Source of the DNA: Syntrophales bacterium
GTDB lineage: Bacteria > Desulfobacterota > Syntrophia > Syntrophales > UBA8958
Assembly (NCBI GenBank): GCA_026416455.1
Contig: JAOAFE010000015.1
Span: forward strand, 1 to 41,204
Reading direction: 5' to 3'
Length of the DNA stretch: 41,204 bases
Position numbers and translations under genes: made by a program. Every line of letters begins with the position of its first letter. Position 1 is the stretch's first letter. Shown here one piece after another: positions 35,757 to 41,204 of the stretch. Under the pieces are notes generated by a model that did not search any database, had not been told where the DNA came from, and saw only the letters and a list, made by a program, of their open reading frames with translations.

Positions 35757-37377
35757 TGTTACCTGCTTCGTCAATGTCTATGTTCAGAGCTGCAGGCTGA
35801 GAAGGAAGCCCGGGCATGCGCATGATCTCTCCGGTAATGGGAATGAGAAATCCCGCCCCGGAGGCAATTTTTATTTCTCTTACACTGACGATGAAGTCCC
35901 TCGGCAGCCCCAGAAGTTCTGGATTATCGGAAAGAGATTGTTGCGTTTTGGCGATGCACACAGGCAATTTTTCCAGGCCGCACTTTTTTATAAGGGCGAG
36001 ATCGCGTTTCGCCTGCCGGTGGTAGTCAATAGCCGTGGCGCCGTAAATACGGCTGGCAATGGTGAAAATTTTATCCTCGACAGGAAGATGCCAATCGTAT
36101 AACTTTTTTGCCACAATCGGCGGATTTTCTTCCACCAGTTGAACTATTTTTTCGGCTAAGGAAACCCCTCCTTCTCCCCCCCGAGCATAACAGTCGCATA
36201 CGACCATCTCCATACCTTCACCTTCTGCCGTCTCCATGACGGCGGCCAATTCTTCCTCCGTGTCCGTCGGAAATCTATTTAGGGCGACAACGCAGGGTAC
36301 GCGGAACTGTCCAATATTTTCGTAGTGTTTTCTCAGATTGGCCATGCCGAGTACGGCCATACGGGGGGCAGGACAGGTTAACTCTTCTAGGGGAACGCCG
36401 GCATGATATTTGAGAGCTCTTATCGTTGCCACGAGGACACAGATCCGTGGGAAAAAACCTCCATAGGGTGCCACAATATCGAAAAACTTCTCCGCCCCGA
36501 GATCGAATCCAAATCCCGCCTCCGTGACTACGTATTCGGCTAGTCTCAGAGCTATATCGGTAGCGAGAATACTGTTCGTTCCCTGGGCGATGTTGGCAAA
36601 GGGACCCCCGTGAACGATTGCCGGGACACCTTCTGACGTCTGGACGAGGTTGGGAAGGAAGGCGTATTTGAGCAGGGCGGTAACTGCACCTTCGACTTTT
36701 AGATCCTTCACATAGACCGGATCATCCTCGTAGGTAAAACCGACCAGGATACGTCCTATCTTCTCCTTAAGTTCGCTATAAGAGCGGGATAAACACAAAA
36801 TAGCCATGATTTCACTCGAGGGCACGATGTCGAAACCCGTCTCCCTCGGTATGCCGTTGACCGTACCTCCCAAGCCGATGACGATATGACGGAGGGATCG
36901 ATCGTTAATATCCAATACCCTCCGCCACATGATCTTTCTTGGGTCGATGTCGAGACTGTTTCCGTGGTAGATGGCATTGTCGATGAGGGCGGCCAAGAGA
37001 TTGTGTGCGCTCTCCACGGCCGCAAAATCTCCGGTGAAATGTAGATTAATTTCGTCCGATGGCAACAGAGATGATTTTCCGCCACCCGTAGCTCCTCCTT
37101 TACGGCCGAACACAGGACCCAGTGAAGGCTCGCGAAGGGTCACAATTGTCTTTTTCCCCAGCCGGGCTAGGCCTTGGGCCAGTCCGATTGAAACGGTGGT
37201 TTTCCCTTCCCCCGCCGGCGTCGGTGTCATGGCGGAGATGAGAATCAGGTTGGCGTCAGGTCGGCGCTTGAACTTATCTCTTACGTCCAGTTTGATTTTT
37301 GCCTTGTAGTTTCCGAATAGTTCGAGGTCCTCATCCGGAAGACCAATAGAGCGGGCAATTTCTAGGATCGGTTTCAT
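35740..37377 (-). CDS. fhs: Formate-tetrahydrofolate ligase
   Basis: It joins formate to tetrahydrofolate with ATP, giving 10-formyl-THF for one-carbon metabolism or the Wood-Ljungdahl methyl branch. The 545-residue protein has the ATP site TPTPAGEGKTTVSIGLAQGL, EPSLGPVFGRKGGATGGGKS, FTGDFAAVESAHNLLAA, FGGTVNG-like GLGGTVNGIPRETGFD and GGPFANIAQGTNS. The ACT-domain gene lies three bases upstream on the same strand. 10-formyl-THF is also the formyl donor for the arn pathway encoded in this window. Confidence 0.96.
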   Translation of the reverse strand: MKPILEIARSIGLPDEDLELFGNYKAKIKLDVRDKFKRRPDANLILISAMTPTPAGEGKTTVSIGLAQGLARLGKKTIVTLREPSLGPVFGRKGGATGGGKSSLLPSDEINLHFTGDFAAVESAHNLLAALIDNAIYHGNSLDIDPRKIMWRRVLDINDRSLRHIVIGLGGTVNGIPRETGFDIVPSSEIMAILCLSRSYSELKEKIGRILVGFTYEDDPVYVKDLKVEGAVTALLKYAFLPNLVQTSEGVPAIVHGGPFANIAQGTNSILATDIALRLAEYVVTEAGFGFDLGAEKFFDIVAPYGGFFPRICVLVATIRALKYHAGVPLEELTCPAPRMAVLGMANLRKHYENIGQFRVPCVVALNRFPTDTEEELAAVMETAEGEGMEMVVCDCYARGGEGGVSLAEKIVQLVEENPPIVAKKLYDWHLPVEDKIFTIASRIYGATAIDYHRQAKRDLALIKKCGLEKLPVCIAKTQQSLSDNPELLGLPRDFIVSVREIKIASGAGFLIPITGEIMRMPGLPSQPAALNIDIDEAGNIKGVK

Positions 37378-37380
37378 GAC

Positions 37381-37917
37381 TCAAATAGTCACCGCATCGA
37401 ATCGGATATCGATGTTAAATTCGTCTCCTACCTGCGTTAGATCTCGCTTGAGATCCGCCACCTTAACCCCCGGAGGAAGGGAGAAAAAACAGGTCATCTG
37501 AAACACCGCCGCTCCGGTAAGGAAGTTATGGTCCACATTGGTAGAGATGTCGTCGATATTGATGCCTTTATCGTGGAGGATTCGACAAATTTGATGAATG
37601 ATACCGGGTCTATCTAAGGCGGTAGCCGTAAGACGATACGGGATGCTCGGTTTCATCTCTCGATGGGATGGGGCCTTGGTCTTACGGATGTAAATCTCTA
37701 GATTAGTCCGGGCGCGTAAATCGTTTAAGTCTTCCATCAGGCGATTGATGTCCTCCGTTTTGCCTGAGGTTAAAATGATCATGCCGAATTCTCCGCCCAA
37801 TACGCAGCCGCGAAATCTTTCAATGTTGATTCCCCGAGCGGTAAAAAACTCGGCAATCTCCCTTGCAAGTCCCGGTCGGTCGGGACCCATAGCGGCAAAA
37901 ACGACAAATGATCTCAT
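37381..37917 (-). CDS. Double ACT-domain protein (GcvR-like)
   Basis: The 178-residue protein has two ACT domains. The first is at residues 3-80 (FVVFAAMGPDRPGLAREIAEFF, GINIERFRG). The second is at about 92-170 (RLTATALDRPGIIHQICRILHDKGINIDDIS). This arrangement resembles the glycine cleavage system repressor GcvR and the N-terminus of PurU. It has no catalytic or DNA-binding domain, so it probably senses an amino acid and acts through a partner. ATG 37917 has GGGAGGGAG upstream. It sits three bases before fhs, so a role in one-carbon or glycine control is a fair inference. Confidence 0.8.
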   Translation of the reverse strand: MRSFVVFAAMGPDRPGLAREIAEFFTARGINIERFRGCVLGGEFGMIILTSGKTEDINRLMEDLNDLRARTNLEIYIRKTKAPSHREMKPSIPYRLTATALDRPGIIHQICRILHDKGINIDDISTNVDHNFLTGAAVFQMTCFFSLPPGVKVADLKRDLTQVGDEFNIDIRFDAVTI

Positions 37918-37978
37918 ATTCACTCCCTCCCTGTTGGTCATATCGATTTAACACGCCTGACGCAAGAATACCACACGT

Positions 37979-39997
37979 TTATTCTTTCATAGTGTGGGTG
38001 TACATTTGTTCGATGAGATCACGGTATTTTTCGAGGACGATACGTCTTCTTACTTTCATGGTGTGGGTAAGCTCCCCCGTCTCTACTCGAAAAGGTTGCG
38101 GTAAAAGGGTAAAATATTTAATTTGTTCATAACGGGGGAGACCACGGTTAACCTCTTCTACCTCACGGGCTATTAATTGCTTAACCTCTGGATGGGAGAT
38201 TAATTCCTCAGTCGACGTGCATGTTATTTCATTTTCTTTTGCAAAACGATGAAGGGTCTCGAAATCGGGCACGATGAGGGCGGTGATGTACTTGCGTCCA
38301 TCTCCGACGAGGCAGACCTGATCAATATAAGGGCGAGATAGAAGGGCCACTTCGATTGGATGGGGCGCTATATTCTTTCCGCCCGAAGTGATGAAGATTT
38401 CTTTTTTTCGATCCGTTATCTTAAGAAATCCTTCCTCATCGAAGATGCCGATGTCGCCCGTTTTGAAGAATCCATCTTCGGTGAAGGCTGCGTTTGTCTC
38501 TTCCGGGTTATTCCAATAGCCTTTGAAGATTTGCGGCCCTCGGACGAGAATCTCCCCGTCAGAAGCCAGCTTCTCTTCCGTGCCCAATACCGGCCGGCCG
38601 ACAAAACCCGGCTTCACCCGGAGATGACGGGCTACGGTATAGTAAACGATGAGGAGCGCAAGTCCGGTCAACGGATTGCGATATGGCGATTTTCCTTGCG
38701 CCTGTCTTTCTACCATGATGTTGATCATCGTCTCGGTCATAAAATCGAAAAATTTCTTTCCCACGGAGATAGAAGGGGTCTTTATGATGAGTTCCGGTGC
38801 ATTGAAGTTGATTACGGGGCTGGTTTCGGTAAGGCCGTAGCCTTCACTCAGTTGAATGCCTAGGGCCCGAATAAAAGTTGCAATCTCCGGCGCCAGTTTG
38901 CCTCCCCCTGAGATGGCATAGACGAGGCGATCTAGTCCCATTAGCCGCTTCAACCTCTCAAAGACGAGTAAGTTGGCCAGAGAAAAGAAAAGAAGCTCAT
39001 GGGGCAAAAGGAGCCTACCAGTGGCCAAGCTGTCGACGTATTTCTCGCCTTGTCTCATAGCCCATTGAAATAATAGGCGCCAGCGAGGCGAAAGGCGGTT
39101 TACGGTGGTGATTACTATTTCGTACATCTTCTCGAACAGCCTGGGGATGGTGGCAAGAAGATGGGGCCTTACTTCTTTGAGATCGCGGGCAATTGTTTCA
39201 TAACTTTCGGCAAATACGAGTTCTCCACCTAAATATAGGCCGTTGACGTGGTAATCACATGTGCGGCCGTAGACATGTGAAAGAGGCAGATGGACAAGCG
39301 ATTTCAGATGGAGGTCACGGGAGCGTGTCTTCTGAATCAGTTCGGAGGCTGTGCATTGATGAATGTTGGCCATGAAATTTCTGTGAGTAAGAATGACGCC
39401 TTTTGGTTTGCCCGTCGTGCCCGAGGTATAGACGATGGAAACGATGTCATCAGGGGTAACAGATTTTATGGACTCTTCGACTCGGATGAGGGGAATTTCT
39501 TGCCCTCGGGCGACGATTTCCGACCATTCGTAGACGTTGGGTGGTCTTTCACCTTCCCAGGGAGCCATGGTTATTATGGTTATCGTCGATCTGTCTTTAA
39601 AAACCCGAAGGGCCATCTGGGCCTTATCGGGGGTGGAGGCGATGATCATCCGGGAGTCGCTGTCTTTTACCATATAAGCGAGCTCCGTTTCGGTGAGGGT
39701 AGGGTAGAGGGTAACACTAATGGCCCCGCAGGCTTGGATGGCCTGGTCGGCAATGATCCATCGAGGGCGGCTTTCAGAAAACATGACGACCCGATCACCC
39801 CGCGTTATCCCACTGGCCATAAGACCTCGAGCTAAGTCCAATACTTCTTGCCTTGTCTCTGCCCACGTGCGGGAACAAAATTGCTCTATTTTACGTCCTT
39901 TTGAATCATAACGAGCTGTGAGGAAAGGATAACTATTCCCATATCGGAGGGCTTGTCTGTGAAATAGACCGCAGAGAGTATCTTCTCCATAACTCAT
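37979..39997 (-). CDS. Long-chain acyl-CoA synthetase (AMP-binding, FAA1/LcfB-type)
   Basis: It activates long-chain fatty acids with ATP and CoA. The 672-residue protein is of the long form. Motifs are YTSGTTGKPKGVILTH, HLPLSHVYGRTCDY, SGGGKLAPEIATF, LSEGYGLTETSPVI, FKTGDIGIFDEEGFLKITDRKKE, and KNIAPHPIEVAL; the last part is typical of the FAA1 class. ATG 39997 is chosen because GGAG lies nine bases upstream and the frame before it crosses the leader hairpin and promoter. This is the second acyl-CoA ligase in the window. Confidence 0.9.
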   Translation of the reverse strand: MSYGEDTLCGLFHRQALRYGNSYPFLTARYDSKGRKIEQFCSRTWAETRQEVLDLARGLMASGITRGDRVVMFSESRPRWIIADQAIQACGAISVTLYPTLTETELAYMVKDSDSRMIIASTPDKAQMALRVFKDRSTITIITMAPWEGERPPNVYEWSEIVARGQEIPLIRVEESIKSVTPDDIVSIVYTSGTTGKPKGVILTHRNFMANIHQCTASELIQKTRSRDLHLKSLVHLPLSHVYGRTCDYHVNGLYLGGELVFAESYETIARDLKEVRPHLLATIPRLFEKMYEIVITTVNRLSPRWRLLFQWAMRQGEKYVDSLATGRLLLPHELLFFSLANLLVFERLKRLMGLDRLVYAISGGGKLAPEIATFIRALGIQLSEGYGLTETSPVINFNAPELIIKTPSISVGKKFFDFMTETMINIMVERQAQGKSPYRNPLTGLALLIVYYTVARHLRVKPGFVGRPVLGTEEKLASDGEILVRGPQIFKGYWNNPEETNAAFTEDGFFKTGDIGIFDEEGFLKITDRKKEIFITSGGKNIAPHPIEVALLSRPYIDQVCLVGDGRKYITALIVPDFETLHRFAKENEITCTSTEELISHPEVKQLIAREVEEVNRGLPRYEQIKYFTLLPQPFRVETGELTHTMKVRRRIVLEKYRDLIEQMYTHTMKE

Positions 39998-40010
39998 AGA
40001 AATCGACTCC

Positions 40011-40046
40011 AAAAAAATAAGGGTGTTGAGATGTCCCATCCACCCC
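40011..40046 (-). terminator. Terminator-like hairpin in the 5' leader of the acyl-CoA synthetase gene
   Basis: On the minus strand GGGTG (40045-40041) pairs with CACCC (40025-40021). Inside, GATG-GGA-CATC makes a further 4-bp stem. TTATTTTTTT follows directly, then GGAG and the ATG. The RNA would start about 40049, so the hairpin occupies its first 30 nucleotides. It has the shape of an intrinsic terminator. Confidence 0.55.
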
Positions 40047-40055
40047 TTTTTTTGG

Positions 40056-40084
40056 ATTATACTATTTTCCCCATCGATTGCCAA
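40056..40084 (-). promoter_or_regulatory. Strong sigma-70 promoter for the acyl-CoA synthetase gene
   Basis: Read on the minus strand: TTGGCA (40084-40079), 17 bases, then a perfect TATAAT (40061-40056). Transcription would start near 40049. Confidence 0.75.
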
Positions 40085-40102
40085 TAAGGGAGGCAGAAAA
40101 AA

Positions 40103-40132
40103 TTGACATTCCGTTTTGATTGGTAGTACGTG
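40103..40132 (+). promoter_or_regulatory. Possible promoter for the DUF2889 gene
   Basis: A perfect TTGACA at 40103-40108 is followed by TACGTG at 40127-40132 (spacing 18). The -10 is weak but resembles the TACGTA of the panC leader promoter. Confidence 0.3.
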
Positions 40133-40167
40133 GCCTTTTGAAGACGTGCTGTTAGGAGGAAAAAAAT

Positions 40168-40722
40168 ATGCGGGAGAAGGGAGAGAAGGTACACACCCGG
40201 ACGATAGAGATCAATACGTACGTAGCGGGCGAAAACAAACTGATCGTCGAGGGTATCCTTAAGGACGAGCGCTTCCAGGAAACTTACGTGCCTACGGGCG
40301 AGAAGTTTCCGCCAGGGATCATGCATCACATGTCAATAAGATTATTGGTCAATGGCTCGGACATGAAAATCGAGGACGTGGCGGTCGAGTTCGGCCATGT
40401 GCCCCGGGAGTATTGCCGGGAAACAGAAGAGTGTCTGCGCCCGGTCAAAGGGATGCAGATCACCAAGGGTTTTACCGGACGTGTAAAAGAATTGGTTGGG
40501 GGGGTTAAGGGATGTGCCCACCTTGTTGAGTTGCTCCAGGCGATGGCACCGGCGAGCTTTCAAGGGGTCGCCGCCTATCGGGCAAAAAAACCGACCGTTT
40601 TAGATGCCCGTCTATTTAAGATGGTTCATGATCGGCTTGTAAATACTTGCTATGTGTGGCGGGAAGGTGGGCCTTTAACTACTGCCCTTCAGAGGAAAAT
40701 GTCCTCGCTCCGGGAGGAATAG
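40168..40722 (+). CDS. DUF2889 family protein
   Basis: The 184-residue protein is of the DUF2889 family, function unknown. HTRTIEINTYVAGENKLIVEGILKDER is a typical start, followed by PPGIMHHMSIRLLVN, GCAHLVELLQAMAP, with conserved Cys and His, and NTCYVWREGGP near the end. AGGAGG precedes ATG 40168. It is divergent from the acyl-CoA synthetase gene. The 198 bases after it hold only a small palindrome (TTAAGA-GGTTT-TCTTAA near 40746). Confidence 0.85.
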   Translation: MREKGEKVHTRTIEINTYVAGENKLIVEGILKDERFQETYVPTGEKFPPGIMHHMSIRLLVNGSDMKIEDVAVEFGHVPREYCRETEECLRPVKGMQITKGFTGRVKELVGGVKGCAHLVELLQAMAPASFQGVAAYRAKKPTVLDARLFKMVHDRLVNTCYVWREGGPLTTALQRKMSSLREE

Positions 40723-40920
40723 ATTCCTAGATTATGAAGTAGCATTAAGAGGTTTTCTTAAGCCCGTTCATGAAAAATTATCGTGAGAAGACCGTATTCG
40801 AAAGTAAAGTTATGGAAGTTCTTAACCTTAAGTGGAGAACATTGCATTTGGGGGAGAAGTTTACAAGGTGTCTTCTTTCGTGGTAAAGGGGAAAAAATTG
40901 CAAAAAAAAGGATACGGGTG

Positions 40921-41204
40921 ATGAAAAAAAGCTTATGTGTTCTTTTTTTTACGATTCTGTCATTAATGGTTACCGGCTGTGCGTGGCTGGAAGTAGAACA
41001 TCTTTCCGTCAGCCCTATTTCTCATGCTATCTACGATTGTGGTAAAGAAGCGATAGTTGAAGCCTCTTACTATACCCTCTCTGACCGAAGCCTGGAATTT
41101 GTTCGATTGAAAATGCCGAATGGAAAGAGGCGCACCCTACCGCGCGTCCTTTCTGCCTCCGGCGTTCGTTACACAGATGACGTAGATGTCATCTGGTGGA
41201 TTAA
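40921..41204 (+). CDS. Lipoprotein with MliC-type lysozyme-inhibitor domain (partial)
   Basis: The frame runs off the window after 94 codons. MKKSLCVLFFTILSLMVTGC is a lipoprotein signal with Cys20 as the lipidation site. The part after it (YDCGKEAIVEASYYTLSD, FVRLKMPNGKRRTLPRVLSASGVRYTDD, then VIWWI) matches the MliC/PliC pattern: an early Cys, a mid G-x-x-x-x-L stretch, SASGxRY and a late W. Members inhibit c-type lysozyme at the outer membrane. The C-terminal end is not seen. The Shine-Dalgarno is weak (AAGG). Confidence 0.7.
   Translation, partial: MKKSLCVLFFTILSLMVTGCAWLEVEHLSVSPISHAIYDCGKEAIVEASYYTLSDRSLEFVRLKMPNGKRRTLPRVLSASGVRYTDDVDVIWWI

Noticed and set aside
38360-38863. 167-residue plus-strand ORF
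   Set aside because: Antisense to the acyl-CoA synthetase; no motifs and no Shine-Dalgarno.
1-41204. CRISPR array, rRNA, ordinary tRNA or insertion sequence
   Set aside because: No regular repeats, rRNA motifs, complete tRNA folds or transposase frames were seen; the only tRNA-like structure is that of tmRNA.

Overview
The window looks like the chromosome of a Gram-negative anaerobe, most likely in the Desulfobacterota (the old Deltaproteobacteria). That placement is an inference. It rests on the LPS genes (lptF, lptG, an ADP-heptose-type glycosyltransferase and an arn pathway), a membrane-bound uptake [NiFe] hydrogenase with its full hyp set, several acyl-CoA genes, formate-tetrahydrofolate ligase, and DUF169, DUF502 and DUF2889 genes. 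A riboswitch-like RNA of the pan class also fits, since that class is known from deltaproteobacteria. No 16S rRNA or other phylogenetic marker is present.

Left edge (1-3535): an isolated phage gene on the minus strand encodes a Mu gpF/SPP1 gp7-type minor head protein that continues into a PBECR2-like nuclease-fold domain and runs off the window. Next is a flavin disulfide reductase of the CoA-disulfide reductase/NADH oxidase family. Its catalytic cysteine codon is an in-frame TGA, followed by a perfect 10-bp hairpin, so it is a strong candidate for a new selenoprotein. A decayed patatin-like fragment follows.

3399-9949: a pan-motif RNA with a mutually exclusive terminator lies in front of panC-panD. 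Then come a DUF502 membrane protein and S-adenosylhomocysteinase. On the opposite strand are a crotonase-family gene, lptF and lptG.

10179-19960: a hydrogenase operon encodes the Tat-exported small subunit, the large subunit and cytochrome b. A terminator-like hairpin separates these from the maturation genes (protease, hypA, C, D, B, F, E), most of which overlap by a few bases.

20051-26805: a heptosyltransferase-like GT9 gene is followed by arnT, arnC, arnA split into two genes, and arnD, for aminoarabinose modification of lipid A. arnB is absent.

26923-32147: a fatty acyl-CoA ligase, a small membrane protein, a FabG-like reductase, a small conserved protein, tmRNA (ssrA, tag ANDYEYALAA) and an MFS transporter.

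32277-41204: a membrane diguanylate cyclase, a DUF169 protein, mnmA, formate-THF ligase, a double-ACT protein, a long-chain acyl-CoA synthetase with an unusual 5' hairpin, a DUF2889 protein, and the start of a lipoprotein with an MliC-type lysozyme-inhibitor domain. The best candidates for something new are the Sec-containing reductase (1320-2648), the panC leader RNA (3436-3531) and the head protein-nuclease fusion (1-1082).
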